Positions 17,204 through 27,526 of a stretch of 64,000 nt of DNA are shown here, one piece after another (position 1 is the stretch's first letter; each line of letters begins with the position of its first letter). The position numbers and the translations under genes were made by a program. The notes beneath the pieces are model-generated. The model saw only the letters and a list, made by a program, of their open reading frames with translations, made no database searches and was not told where the DNA came from. This DNA comes from M3007 sp032115775 (lineage in GTDB: Bacteria > Bacteroidota > Bacteroidia > Chitinophagales > Saprospiraceae). The stretch covers positions 1 through 64,000 of the forward strand of contig JAUMBL010000003.1 in assembly GCA_032115775.1 (NCBI GenBank). Reading direction: 5' to 3'.

Positions 17204-18730
17204 ATGACAAACACGAACACAGCAGGCGCCGCTGCGACGGGGCATCCCAAAGGACTATATGTCCTCTTTTTCACGGAAATGTGGGAGCGCTTCAGTTACT
17301 ATGGGATGCGCGCCATCTTCATTCTCTTTCTGACGAAGGCACTGGTAATTAATCAACAGGACGCGTCAAACATCTACGGTAGTTTTACCGGACTTGTGTA
17401 CCTGACGCCTTTGCTGGGCGGGTATCTGTGCGACCGCTATCTGGGCAACCGGCGGAGTATCCTCATCGGCGGAATCCTGATGGCCATCGGGCAATTTATG
17501 ATGTTTCTGTGCGGCAGTCTTTTGTCAAACCCCGAGCTGGCGACGACCATGATGTGGGCGGGTTTGACGGTGCTGATCGTCGGCAACGGGTTCTTCAAGC
17601 CCAATATTTCCACGATGGTAGGGCAGCTATACCCGCAAAGCGACCGTCGGGTGGACAGCGCGTTCACCATTTTCTATATGGGCATCAACCTGGGCGCCTT
17701 CTTTTCTCCGCTGATATGTGGCGGACTGGGCGATACAGGGAATATTGCAGACTTCAAGTGGGGCTTTTTGGCAGCCGGTATCGGGATGGTCATCAGCACA
17801 ATTTCTTTTGAGCTGATGAAAAACAAGTATCTGGTAGGGCCGGATGGCGCGCCGATTGGTATGCCGGTGCAAAAACTCGACCTGAAAAACCTGCTGATCA
17901 TCGTCGGGTCTATACTCGTTATTTTCTTCTTACTCAGTTTTAAAAATCTGTTCAACAGCGATCTGGACGTCGTCGGCTACCTGATTTATGGCGCAATGAT
18001 CGTCATGCCGCTCATCATCATTCTCGACAAGTCGCTTACCAAAGAAGAGCGCTCGCGCATCGGTGTCATTATCATCCTCGCGTTTTTCGTCATTTTCTTC
18101 TGGAGCGCTTTCGAGCAGGCGGGCGCTTCGCTGACGCTATTTGCCGATCAGCAGACCAACCGGAATATTGGAAGCTGGGTGATGCCGGCAAGTTGGTTTC
18201 AATCGGTCAATCCACTGGCAATCATTGTGTTAGCGCCTATTTTCACGTTTTTTTGGGATTTTCTCCACAAACGGAATGCCGAGCCGGCATCGCCCATGAA
18301 AATGGCTTGGGGCTTGGCCTTGTTATGCCTGGGCTACATCGTCATCGCCTTTGGGGTGCATGGCGTGGACAGCACGGTTAAAATCAGCATGTGGTGGTTG
18401 TTATCGCTCTACTTGCTGCACACGATGGGCGAGTTGTGCCTGTCGCCGATTGGACTGGCCATGGTATCCAAACTGGCGCCGATCCGCTTTTCTTCTTTGC
18501 TGATGGGTACCTGGTTTTTGGCGAATGCAGCCGCCAATAAGTTTGCCGGCACCCTGAGCGCGCTCATTCCGGGCGGCGAAGGCGGCTCCGCAACGACGAA
18601 CTTCCTCGGTTACGAGATTACCAATCTGTACGAGTTTTTTACCGTGTTTATCGCACTGACGGGCGTTGCAGCCGCTACGCTCTTCCTGATGAGCGGCCTG
18701 TTGCGGCGCATGATGCATGGTATTAAGTAA
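17204..18730 (+). CDS. POT/PTR-family proton-coupled peptide transporter
   Basis: A 508-residue major facilitator with about 14 hydrophobic segments. The POT signature EMWERFSYYGMRAIF (near residue 25) and a GGYLCDRYLGNRRS loop (near 90) are present, as is FFKPNISTMVGQLY and FSPLICGGLGD. It would import di- and tripeptides with protons. The start at 17204 is placed before MTNTNTAGAA; an upstream frame to 17090 adds low-quality sequence. It stands alone: a terminator follows and the nuo operon converges on it. Confidence 0.92.
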   Translation: MTNTNTAGAAATGHPKGLYVLFFTEMWERFSYYGMRAIFILFLTKALVINQQDASNIYGSFTGLVYLTPLLGGYLCDRYLGNRRSILIGGILMAIGQFMMFLCGSLLSNPELATTMMWAGLTVLIVGNGFFKPNISTMVGQLYPQSDRRVDSAFTIFYMGINLGAFFSPLICGGLGDTGNIADFKWGFLAAGIGMVISTISFELMKNKYLVGPDGAPIGMPVQKLDLKNLLIIVGSILVIFFLLSFKNLFNSDLDVVGYLIYGAMIVMPLIIILDKSLTKEERSRIGVIIILAFFVIFFWSAFEQAGASLTLFADQQTNRNIGSWVMPASWFQSVNPLAIIVLAPIFTFFWDFLHKRNAEPASPMKMAWGLALLCLGYIVIAFGVHGVDSTVKISMWWLLSLYLLHTMGELCLSPIGLAMVSKLAPIRFSSLLMGTWFLANAAANKFAGTLSALIPGGEGGSATTNFLGYEITNLYEFFTVFIALTGVAAATLFLMSGLLRRMMHGIK

Positions 18731-18759
18731 GCAATTGCGCTTAGGCTTTACTATATATT

Positions 18760-18800
18760 AAAACACGCTTTGGCAGCATCAGCCGCCAAAGCGTGTTTTT
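18760..18800 (+). terminator. Intrinsic terminator after the POT transporter gene
   Basis: A perfect 15 bp stem (18760-18774 and 18785-18799, AAAACACGCTTTGGC with its complement), loop of 10 bases, then a T run. It lies 29 bases after the stop codon. Confidence 0.9.
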
Positions 18801-18810
18801 ATAAGAATGG

Positions 18811-18900
18811 TATTTCGCCGCCTTCGGCGGCGAAATAGAATAATGGACGGATGCCCGGTATTTTGAATTTTATAAATTCAAAATACCGGGCATCCGTCCA
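18811..18900. repeat. Paired-hairpin repeat, copy A
   Basis: Hairpin 1 is a perfect 12 bp stem with a 3-base loop, TATTTCGCCGCC-TTC-GGCGGCGAAATA at 18811-18837. After 6 bases comes hairpin 2, a perfect 27 bp inverted repeat (18844-18870 with 18874-18900) around a 3-base loop. Confidence 0.9.
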
Positions 18901-18998
18901 ACATAATGTAACCGCCGAGCAACGTCGAGCAAGGGAAAATTGGGCCGCCATATCATGCGCTATTTGCTGGACGCGGCACTAGTATGCCTCACACTATA

Positions 18999-19090
18999 TA
19001 TATCGGTGCCTTCGGCGGCAAAATAAAATAATGGACGGGAGCCCGCTTTTTTGAATTTATACAATTTAAAAAAGCGAGCGCCCGTCCATT
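18999..19090. repeat. Paired-hairpin repeat, copy B (decayed hairpin 1)
   Basis: Hairpin 1 is decayed (18999-19025; left arm three changes from copy A, right arm one). Hairpin 2 has 28-base arms (19030-19057 with 19063-19090) pairing at 25 positions, plus one G-T pair among the rest. Sequence of the arms resembles but is not identical to copy A. Confidence 0.85.
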
Positions 19091-19178
19091 AGATTCCTCT
19101 TCGTAAAAATCGAAGAATTTCAAATCTGTAGCATCAGTAGTGTGGCCACGCGCACGCGCACAAAAAACAAAATCCCCA

Positions 19179-20570
19179 CTATATCAAACCATATACAAAC
19201 CCCGGCGCCAAGGCCAACATCGCAATCAGTGCAATGCCGGCGATTAATACCAGCCGGAAGTCCATCGGCATCGGCACGACATGCTCGTTTTGCTCCCGCG
19301 AGAAGTACATCGCAATCAACACCTTGAAGTAGTAGTAAATAGATACTGCCGAGCTAACGACAGCGATCCCAACGAGCCAGGGATAGCGTTCAAAGGCTAC
19401 GGCAAACAGGAAATATTTACCGAAAAAACCGGCCGTCGGCGGAATGCCGGCCAACGATAACACGCAAATGGTCATCGCAGCCGCAAGCAGGGGCTGCTTC
19501 TTGCCCAACCCGTTGAAAGCACTGATGCCGCTGTCCGGATTATCTTCCGTCACGATCATGTACACCGCGAAGGCGCAAATCGAAGCGATGCCGTACACCA
19601 GCAGGTACAACAATAAAGCGCCGGCAGCGCCCTCCTGACCAATGCTCAGGATGCCCAATAAAAGATAGCCGGCATGGGCTACGGACGAATAGGCCATGAG
19701 GCGCTTAAAATCCGTTTGGAACAGCGCCGTGAAATTCGCCAACAACATCGTCAGACCGGCAATCATCGCCACCGGCAGCGCCCAAAACGGCGTGGCGGCA
19801 GCAAAAGCCACGGAGAATAATTTGAAAAACGCGCCGACCCCAGCCGTTTTTACGACCGTCGCCATGTAGGCGGTTACCATATTCGGACTGCCCTGATAGA
19901 CGTCCGGCGCCCAAAAATGAAAGGGCGCCGCCGCAATTTTAAAACCCAGCCCAGTCAGGATCAGCAAAATACCCGTATGAAGCATCGACGCGGAATGGCG
20001 ACCGTCCTCTAAGGCCGCCGCGATGGCCTGCAAATCAAAACTGGCCGTCGCACCGTACATCAGCGCAATGCCGAACAGCAGGATGCCGGTAGCGAAGGAT
20101 CCCATTAGAAAATATTTCAGCGCCGCTTCGTTCGACGCCAAATTATCGCGCCGACTGCCCGCCAAAACGTACAGCGGAATGCTCAGAATTTCAATTCCGA
20201 GAAACAGCATGACGATATTGTTGAAGGCGAACATACACAAGGCGCCGCACATACTGAACAGAATTAGCCCGTAGTTGTCGCCCAATGTTTCTGATAATTC
20301 GCGGAAACCCCAGCGCGACAGCCCCAGCAATAGCAAGGCGCTCGTCAGTGCAACCGCGGAAAAAGCCAGTGCATAGCGATCAAAATGCAGCATAGACTTG
20401 AACTGGCTGTTCAGGCCGTCATAGTCTCCCGCCCACAAATCCGCCACAACAACGCCCAATGCCAAGCCGACGCCCAACAGCGCAAGCGCAAGCAGCACCG
20501 TGCGCTTTTTTAAAAATCCGGCAAAAAGTACCAAAATGCCGGTCGCAAACAGTATAAGTACAGCTTTCAT
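19179..20570 (-). CDS. nuoN: NADH-quinone oxidoreductase subunit N
   Basis: Membrane antiporter-like subunit of respiratory complex I, one of three proton-pumping modules. A 463-residue protein with about 14 hydrophobic segments. The antiporter signature is clear: FLGIEILSIPLYVLAG, GLGFKIAAAPFHFWAPDVY with the conserved Lys, LMAYSSVAHAGYLLLG and PPTAGFFGKYFLF. ATG at 20570 is preferred to the TTG two codons upstream. It is the last gene of the nuo operon and faces the paired-hairpin interval. Confidence 0.96.
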   Translation of the reverse strand: MKAVLILFATGILVLFAGFLKKRTVLLALALLGVGLALGVVVADLWAGDYDGLNSQFKSMLHFDRYALAFSAVALTSALLLLGLSRWGFRELSETLGDNYGLILFSMCGALCMFAFNNIVMLFLGIEILSIPLYVLAGSRRDNLASNEAALKYFLMGSFATGILLFGIALMYGATASFDLQAIAAALEDGRHSASMLHTGILLILTGLGFKIAAAPFHFWAPDVYQGSPNMVTAYMATVVKTAGVGAFFKLFSVAFAAATPFWALPVAMIAGLTMLLANFTALFQTDFKRLMAYSSVAHAGYLLLGILSIGQEGAAGALLLYLLVYGIASICAFAVYMIVTEDNPDSGISAFNGLGKKQPLLAAAMTICVLSLAGIPPTAGFFGKYFLFAVAFERYPWLVGIAVVSSAVSIYYYFKVLIAMYFSREQNEHVVPMPMDFRLVLIAGIALIAMLALAPGFVYGLI

Positions 20571-20639
20571 GTACAAAAAATTAAAAGCGTGGTATTGAAA
20601 TTCTCCGCTCCCCCGAGCCGAATCAATTTTTAAAACACG

Positions 20640-22088
20640 CTAAAGTTGGACGGCGCCCAGGATACGGGATACGCCGGAATCGGTGAGTTGAAGAATTACT
20701 TGCGGAAAAAAGCCCAACAGCAGCACCAGCGCGCTGATGAGCCCGAGCACGACCCATTCCCGGGTTTGAAGCGCCGGGAATGCGGCGGTTTGGGCGTTGG
20801 TTTCACCAAACATCGTCAGTCCGTAGGCGCGCAACATATACACGGCACCCAAAATGATGGTGAGGCCCGCGGCTGCACCCAGCCAGTTGGCGTAGTTCCA
20901 AACGCTGTTTAGCAGTAGAAACTCGCCCGGGAAACCGTTTGTAAGCGGCACGGCCACGGCGCCGAGCAGGATGATCATAAAGAGGGTCGCAAAACCGGGC
21001 GCAGACTTTGCAATGCCGCCCAGATCGCCCATCGAACGGGTGCCGAGCCGACGCTCAATCACATCGACTACAAAAAACAACCCGACGACATTGATCCCGT
21101 GGTTGAGCATCTGCAGCAATCCGCCCTGCAACCCGGCTTTATTCCAGGCCAGAATACCCGCCGCGATCAAGCCGACGTGCGCAATGGACGAATAGGCAAT
21201 CAAACGCTTCAAATCGCGCTGTTTGACGGCTATGATACTCGCATACACGATCCCTGTTACCGCCAACGCTAGGAACACGGGCGTCCAAGTGTGCAGGGCC
21301 TCTGGCGCCATTGGAATCATCCAGCGCAGACTGCCGTACAGTCCCATCTTCAGCATGATGCCGGACAGCAGCATCGCACCGCCGGTCGGGGCGCTGACGT
21401 AGGTGTCCGGCTGCCAGGTATGAAAAGGAAATAAAGGCATTTTAACGGCAAACGCAAGGAAGAAACCCATCAACACCCAAGCGGCCGCGTTCGGCGCTAA
21501 TTCTACTGCCACCAAATCTTTCCATAAAAACGAGTGCGCCCCCTCTACGTCGGTGTGGAGATAAAGATACAGCAGGGAAAGCAACATGCAAAGCGAGCCG
21601 GCAAAGGTATAAATGAAGAACTTCAGGGTAATCCGAATGCGATCCTCTCCACCCCAAATTGCGCAAATGAAGTAAATCGGAAGGAGCGCCAACTCGTAAA
21701 AAACATAGAACAGCAGGCCGTCATCCGCCATGAAAACCCCGTTCAGAGCCATCAGCATCATCAACAGCAAACCGTAATACCGGCGCTCGCTGTCGAAACG
21801 ACGCTCAAAACTGCTCAAAATAATGAGCGGCGCCAATAAGTTGGTCAGTAAAACCAAGAGCATACTGATGCCGTCCAGCGACATCGCAAAATGAATGCCG
21901 GCCTCCGATACCCAGGGTATATCCAGGGCATAATTAATGCCGGTTGGATCCAACCAGAACCAGGCGGCCAAAGTGATGCCGAAATTGAGCGCGCCGGTCG
22001 CGAGCGCCAGCGCGCGCGACCAGAGACTGGGCAACATGAAAACTGCCAGACAACCCAACAGCGGAACCAGAATAAGTGCGAGCGTCAT
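20640..22088 (-). CDS. nuoM: NADH-quinone oxidoreductase subunit M
   Basis: Second antiporter-like proton-pumping subunit of complex I, 482 residues. Motifs: FYVFYELALLPIYFICAIWGG with the conserved Glu, KMPLFPFHTWQPDTY, LIAYSSIAHVGLIAAG and GFPGEFLLL. Lies 31 bases after nuoL and 69 bases before nuoN. Confidence 0.97.
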   Translation of the reverse strand: MTLALILVPLLGCLAVFMLPSLWSRALALATGALNFGITLAAWFWLDPTGINYALDIPWVSEAGIHFAMSLDGISMLLVLLTNLLAPLIILSSFERRFDSERRYYGLLLMMLMALNGVFMADDGLLFYVFYELALLPIYFICAIWGGEDRIRITLKFFIYTFAGSLCMLLSLLYLYLHTDVEGAHSFLWKDLVAVELAPNAAAWVLMGFFLAFAVKMPLFPFHTWQPDTYVSAPTGGAMLLSGIMLKMGLYGSLRWMIPMAPEALHTWTPVFLALAVTGIVYASIIAVKQRDLKRLIAYSSIAHVGLIAAGILAWNKAGLQGGLLQMLNHGINVVGLFFVVDVIERRLGTRSMGDLGGIAKSAPGFATLFMIILLGAVAVPLTNGFPGEFLLLNSVWNYANWLGAAAGLTIILGAVYMLRAYGLTMFGETNAQTAAFPALQTREWVVLGLISALVLLLGFFPQVILQLTDSGVSRILGAVQL

Positions 22089-22119
22089 AATTGTATTTTT
22101 TCTGCGGAGTCGTTCGTGT

Positions 22120-24018
22120 TTAAATAAAGAGTGAGCCTACCAGCAGCGCGGCGCCGACAACCATCGCCAGCAGGTAATACTCGATGTTGCCGTTTTGCAA
22201 TTTTCGGAATTGCGCACCCAGCAATTGCGATGCGCGACCCACGCCATTTACCACGCCGTCTATCGCCTGGATATCAGCATAGTAATGCAGCATTTTAGAT
22301 AGTTTTTCTAGCGGACGAACAAAGAGGAAATCATACGCTTCATCTACGTAAAATTTGTTCGCAAGGAGGCGCGCGATCGGCTGCATCGCGCTGTCTGCCA
22401 CCGGTACATTACGGCGAACAACATACACGGCGTACGCCAGCACCAACACAAGCAGCGCCAGCACCGTAGTAATACCCATCAGCAACCATTCCGTCCGGGC
22501 GTCAAGCACGTGGGTCTCCGGTGTTGCCGGACGTGCCAAAGCCGGCGCCAGGTAGTGGGACAACCACTCCGATCCGCCCAGATGCAAAAAGTGCGGCGTG
22601 TTTAAAAAACCGCCAACTACCGACAGTACGGCCAGAACGATTAAAGGAATGGTCATGACGGCCGGACTTTCATGCAAGTGGGCGCGTTGCGCTTCCGTGC
22701 CGCGGAATTCTCCGAAAAAGGTCACGAATAGTAATCTGCCCATATAAGTAGCGGTTATCAGACCGCTGATTGCCGCCAAAGCCCACCAAAGCGCGCCGCT
22801 GTGTTCGTAGGTTTTTGCAAAAATTTCGTCTTTGGAAAAGAAACCGGACAGTAGCGGGAATCCGCTGATCGCCAGCGTGCCGATTACAAATACCCAAAAG
22901 GTCACGGGCAGCGCCTTCCGCAGACCGCCCATGTTCCGAATGTCCTGCTCGCCGCCCAGCGCGTGGATGACCGATCCGGCGCCCAGGAACAGCAGCGCCT
23001 TGAAAAACGCGTGCGTCGTTACGTGGAAAATCGCCGTGGAATAGGCGCCCATGCCCAAGGCTAAAAACATCAAGCCGAGTTGGGAGACGGTGGAGTAGGC
23101 CAGTACTTTTTTGATGTCGTTTTGCCGCAAGCCGATGAGTGCGGCGAAAATCGCCGTGGCAAGTCCAGTGATCGCAATGACTTCTAATGCATGGGGCGCC
23201 AAGGCATACAAACTGCTGCAGCGCGCGACCAGGTAAATCCCGGCCGTGACCATCGTCGCGGCGTGAATCAGCGCCGATACCGGCGTCGGGCCGGCCATGG
23301 CGTCGGGCAGCCAGGTGTACAAAGGTATTTGTGCGCTTTTGCCGATGGCGCCTACAAAGAGCAGTAAACAAATAACCGTCGGTATCCAGGCGTTGTTTTG
23401 ATAATTCGCAACGCCTTCAAATACCTCCCGGTATTGAAGACTTCCAAACGTGTTGAAAATGAGAAATATACCCAACAAAAGCCCCAAATCCCCTATACGG
23501 TTCATAATGAAGGCTTTGCGAGCCGCGTGTCCGTACGCGCGATTTTCATACCAAAAACCGATCAGCAGGTAAGAGCAAAGCCCCACGCCTTCCCAGCCGA
23601 AAAAGAGCATCAGAAAGTTGTCGCCCATCACCAGCAACAGCATGGAAAAGACGAACAGATTCAGGTAGGCAAAAAACTTCCAGAAGCCCTCGTCGTCGTG
23701 CATGTATCCAATGGAATACACATGGATGAGAAAACCTACGCCGGTGATGATGAGCATCATCCAGGCGCTCAGCGGGTCGGCCAGAAAAGCAAATTGCACC
23801 TGAAGCGAATCTACGTGCAGAAAAGTGTAGAGCGTTTGCTCCATCGCCGTTCCATTGCGCACGTCGCTGAAAACAGCCAAACTGAGCAGAAAAGCGCCCA
23901 AAATAGTGCCGGAACCAATAAGGCCGACCGCGGTTTTAGGCAATCGGCGGCCGAAAAGACCGTTGATTAGGAACCCGGCGAAGGGCAGAAAAGGTATAAG
24001 CGGAAGAAGAGATTGCAT
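22120..24018 (-). CDS. nuoL: NADH-quinone oxidoreductase subunit L
   Basis: Third and largest pumping subunit, 632 residues, with the long lateral helix expected at its C-terminal end (about 520-600). Motifs: FFGWEGVGLCSYLLIGFWYE, KSAQIPLYTWLPDAMAGP, HAATMVTAGIYL and AYSTVSQLGLMFLALG. Starts 33 bases after nuoK. Confidence 0.97.
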   Translation of the reverse strand: MQSLLPLIPFLPFAGFLINGLFGRRLPKTAVGLIGSGTILGAFLLSLAVFSDVRNGTAMEQTLYTFLHVDSLQVQFAFLADPLSAWMMLIITGVGFLIHVYSIGYMHDDEGFWKFFAYLNLFVFSMLLLVMGDNFLMLFFGWEGVGLCSYLLIGFWYENRAYGHAARKAFIMNRIGDLGLLLGIFLIFNTFGSLQYREVFEGVANYQNNAWIPTVICLLLFVGAIGKSAQIPLYTWLPDAMAGPTPVSALIHAATMVTAGIYLVARCSSLYALAPHALEVIAITGLATAIFAALIGLRQNDIKKVLAYSTVSQLGLMFLALGMGAYSTAIFHVTTHAFFKALLFLGAGSVIHALGGEQDIRNMGGLRKALPVTFWVFVIGTLAISGFPLLSGFFSKDEIFAKTYEHSGALWWALAAISGLITATYMGRLLFVTFFGEFRGTEAQRAHLHESPAVMTIPLIVLAVLSVVGGFLNTPHFLHLGGSEWLSHYLAPALARPATPETHVLDARTEWLLMGITTVLALLVLVLAYAVYVVRRNVPVADSAMQPIARLLANKFYVDEAYDFLFVRPLEKLSKMLHYYADIQAIDGVVNGVGRASQLLGAQFRKLQNGNIEYYLLAMVVGAALLVGSLFI

Positions 24019-24051
24019 AGCAGAGAAAGTCGGTCAACCGTCGAAAAACAG

Positions 24052-24372
24052 TTAATATTTCAAATTATCCAGTAGGGAAATATCCGTGGATTTGGTGTTG
24101 CGGTAGATCATGACCAGAATCCCCAGCCCCACGGCCGCTTCCGCCGCCGCAACTACCATGATAAAAAATACCATGATCTGCCCCTGCGCGTCGCCGAGAT
24201 AGGTGGAGAAGGCCGCTAACAACAGATTCACAGCATTTAACATGAGCTCTACGCACATCAGTACGATAATCGCATTGCGCCGCGTGAGCACTCCAAGCAC
24301 CCCAATTCCAAAAAGTAGCGTGCTGAGATAGACGAAATAATCAATCGGAACGGTTTGTATGATATCAAGCAT
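24052..24372 (-). CDS. nuoK: NADH-quinone oxidoreductase subunit K
   Basis: Small 106-residue subunit with three membrane helices, part of the proton channel next to NuoJ. It has the conserved buried Glu residues in MCVELMLNAVNL and AAAEAAVGL, and the RRNAI loop. Normal length. Confidence 0.96.
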   Translation of the reverse strand: MLDIIQTVPIDYFVYLSTLLFGIGVLGVLTRRNAIIVLMCVELMLNAVNLLLAAFSTYLGDAQGQIMVFFIMVVAAAEAAVGLGILVMIYRNTKSTDISLLDNLKY

Positions 24373-24385
24373 ACCGCGCTAAATT

Positions 24386-24883
24386 TTAGAGTTTTAGATC
24401 GCGTTTTCCAACCAAAACAGCGCCGACCATCGCAGCCAAAAACAGGATGCCGGCAATTTCGAAGGGTACCACGAATTCAGTGAATAATTGCTTTCCAAGG
24501 TTTTCTACCAAGCCCACACTGCTGTTGGGCGTCGCTTGTTGCAATTGCATACCGCCTTTTAGCGCGCCGACCATCGTAACAGTCAGCGCACCGGCCGCAA
24601 TGGCAGCGCCAATTTTCCAGAGTGCGGATTTTTTGGGTTCGTTGTCTTTATTCAAATTCAGCAGCATCAGTACGAACAGGAAGAGTACCATAATGGCGCC
24701 GGCATACACGATGATGTGTACCACCGCCAAAAATTGCGCGTTTAACAACACGTACAACCCTGCAATCATGAAAAATCCCAAGATCAGGTAAATGACACTA
24801 TGGACAGGGTTTTTAGAAAAAACCATCAACAGGGCAGCCAATACGGAAGCCACAGCCAGGATGGAAAATACAGCGAGCGTCAT
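24386..24883 (-). CDS. nuoJ: NADH-quinone oxidoreductase subunit J
   Basis: A 165-residue membrane subunit with five hydrophobic segments. It shows the family block KNPVHSVIYLILGFF followed by LNAQFLAVVHIIVYAGAI, and LFTEFVVPFEIAGILFLAAM near the C-terminus. Length and order (I-J-K) are standard. Confidence 0.95.
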   Translation of the reverse strand: MTLAVFSILAVASVLAALLMVFSKNPVHSVIYLILGFFMIAGLYVLLNAQFLAVVHIIVYAGAIMVLFLFVLMLLNLNKDNEPKKSALWKIGAAIAAGALTVTMVGALKGGMQLQQATPNSSVGLVENLGKQLFTEFVVPFEIAGILFLAAMVGAVLVGKRDLKL

Positions 24884-24918
24884 GGATATGCGTTTTAGGT
24901 AGGCGTTTGTCCGGATGA

Positions 24919-25473
24919 TTACACGGTCCGGTTCTGTTCCTGAATGTGTTTCTGCCGCTTGCTCACGTCCACTTGGGTGTCGGGCGTAAGGCCTTCCACC
25001 AACAGGTCTTTTCCAAAAACGAAATTTTGACGCACGTAATCAGACGGAACAATGCGATCTGTAAGAAATATCGCCTCTTTCGGACAGGCTTCTTCGCACA
25101 AACCGCAAAAAATGCAGCGCAACATGTTGATTTCATAGACGGCAGCGTATTTTTCCTCGCGGTACAAATGCGCTTCCTCTTTCTTACGCTCCTCGGCAAC
25201 CATCGTGATGGCTTCTGCCGGACAGGCTACCGCACACAAACCGCAGGCAGTACAACGCTCCCGACCCGCTTCATCGCGTTTCAGCACGTGCCACCCGCGA
25301 TAGACCGGCGCCATCGGGCGCTTTTCTTCCGGGTACCGAACGGTGTTTTTTTTGCGGAAAAAGTGTTTGATCGTCGTAAGCATGCCCTTCAGGATCGCCG
25401 GAAAATACAGGCGCTCCCAAAAATTCATCTCTTTTTGGACAACATTTATTGACCGTTGGGTGAGTGGTTGCAT
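24919..25473 (-). CDS. nuoI: NADH-quinone oxidoreductase subunit I
   Basis: Peripheral-arm subunit with two [4Fe-4S] clusters (N6a and N6b). Both ferredoxin motifs are complete: CTACGLCAVACPAEAI and CIFCGLCEEACPKEAI. Of two possible starts, 25473 gives 184 residues with an amphipathic N-terminal helix (NFWERLYFPAILKGM); a Met at residue 16 is an alternative. Confidence 0.96.
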   Translation of the reverse strand: MQPLTQRSINVVQKEMNFWERLYFPAILKGMLTTIKHFFRKKNTVRYPEEKRPMAPVYRGWHVLKRDEAGRERCTACGLCAVACPAEAITMVAEERKKEEAHLYREEKYAAVYEINMLRCIFCGLCEEACPKEAIFLTDRIVPSDYVRQNFVFGKDLLVEGLTPDTQVDVSKRQKHIQEQNRTV

Positions 25474-25491
25474 AGTCGGGTAGTCTGTTTT

Positions 25492-26550
25492 TTATTCAAA
25501 AATTAACACGCCGCCGGCTGTCAGCAGCATATTTAACAAGGAAAGCGGAATGAGAATTTTCCAGCCGAGGTGCATCAACTGGTCATAGCGAAAACGCGGC
25601 AGCGTCCAGCGAATCCACATAAATACAAAAATAAAAAAGAACGTCTTGCCGAACATCACAATCGGCCCCATCAAACCGCCAAGCCAGTCTGGATTCAGTC
25701 CCGGAAAGTGGTAGCCCCCGAAAAACAGCGTGGCAATGATCGCCGAAGAGATGAACATATTGATGTACTCCGCAAAAAGGAAGAAACCTAGTTTCATCGA
25801 ACTGTACTCCGTGTGGTAGCCGCCAACGAGCTCTGTTTCACACTCCGGCAGGTCGAAAGGCGCGCGGTTGCATTCCGCGAGCGCGCAGGTGAAGAAAATC
25901 AGGAAACCCAAGGGTTGGAGAAAGATATTCCACTGCGGCAGGAAACCCCACCAATACCCCGATTGCGATTCCGCGATCTGGCGAAGGCTGAGCGTCTCGC
26001 TCAACATGACGATTGCAATGATGGAAAGTCCCATCGCCAATTCGTAGGAAATCATCTGCGAAGAGGCTCGGATCGCTCCAAACAGCGAATATTTGTTGTT
26101 GGAGGCCCAACCACCGATCATGATTCCATACACGCCCAAGGATACAAATCCTACGACGTACAAAATACCAATATTCAGATCAGTTGCCTGTAGTTCAATG
26201 TCCGCGCCAAACAGGGTCAGGGAAGTGCCCCATGGAATTACCGCGCTGGTCATGCAGGCAACGAACATGAAAATACCCGGACCCAATATAAAGAGCCACT
26301 TTTCCGCATTCGTGGGGATAAAATCCTCTTTCATGAACATTTTAACGCCATCGGCTATCGGTTGCAATAGGCCGAAAGGCCCTGCCCGGTCGGGGCCTAG
26401 GCGATCCTGGATGAAAGCCGCCACCTTGCGTTCGCCGTAAGTAGCGTAGGCCGCTACGCCCAGCGTGATCAGAAACAAGACGCTGATGAGTCCTAATTTT
26501 TCAAGAACCAGCGCCATATTTATTAAAAAAACAATGCTCATCATAATCAA
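25492..26550 (-). CDS. nuoH: NADH-quinone oxidoreductase subunit H
   Basis: Membrane subunit that lines the quinone chamber. It has eight or so hydrophobic segments and the conserved blocks YGERKVAAFIQDRLGPDRAG, GLLQPIADGVKMFMKED, FDLPECETELVGGYHTEYS and an EYINMFISSA stretch. Acidic quinone-site residues are present. The first three Met codons (26550, 26544, 26541) all fit; the exact start is undetermined. NuoG ends 6 bases upstream. Confidence 0.95.
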   Translation of the reverse strand: MIMMSIVFLINMALVLEKLGLISVLFLITLGVAAYATYGERKVAAFIQDRLGPDRAGPFGLLQPIADGVKMFMKEDFIPTNAEKWLFILGPGIFMFVACMTSAVIPWGTSLTLFGADIELQATDLNIGILYVVGFVSLGVYGIMIGGWASNNKYSLFGAIRASSQMISYELAMGLSIIAIVMLSETLSLRQIAESQSGYWWGFLPQWNIFLQPLGFLIFFTCALAECNRAPFDLPECETELVGGYHTEYSSMKLGFFLFAEYINMFISSAIIATLFFGGYHFPGLNPDWLGGLMGPIVMFGKTFFFIFVFMWIRWTLPRFRYDQLMHLGWKILIPLSLLNMLLTAGGVLIFE

Positions 26551-26556
26551 ACAGGT

Positions 26557-27489
<933 letters not shown>

Positions 27490-27526
27490 AACTTATATAT
27501 ATGTGTGTGCTGCGATAGTTTTTGGG

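Larger units (their letters stand above)
18731..19178. other. Intergenic interval between the POT gene and nuoN
   Basis: A 448-base gene-free stretch between convergent genes holding a terminator, two paired-hairpin repeats (annotated separately), a 6 bp hairpin at 19098-19116 and otherwise nothing coding. The DNA is clearly repeat-derived. Confidence 0.8.

Noticed and set aside
18811..19090. Possible CRISPR array from the two repeats
   Set aside because: Only two copies, no constant-length spacers, and each unit is itself a hairpin pair. No cas genes nearby.
24946..25452. Open plus-strand frame of 168 codons opposite nuoI
   Set aside because: Lies fully antisense to the cysteine-motif-bearing nuoI and has no start context or domain; reading frame is a by-product of coding constraint.
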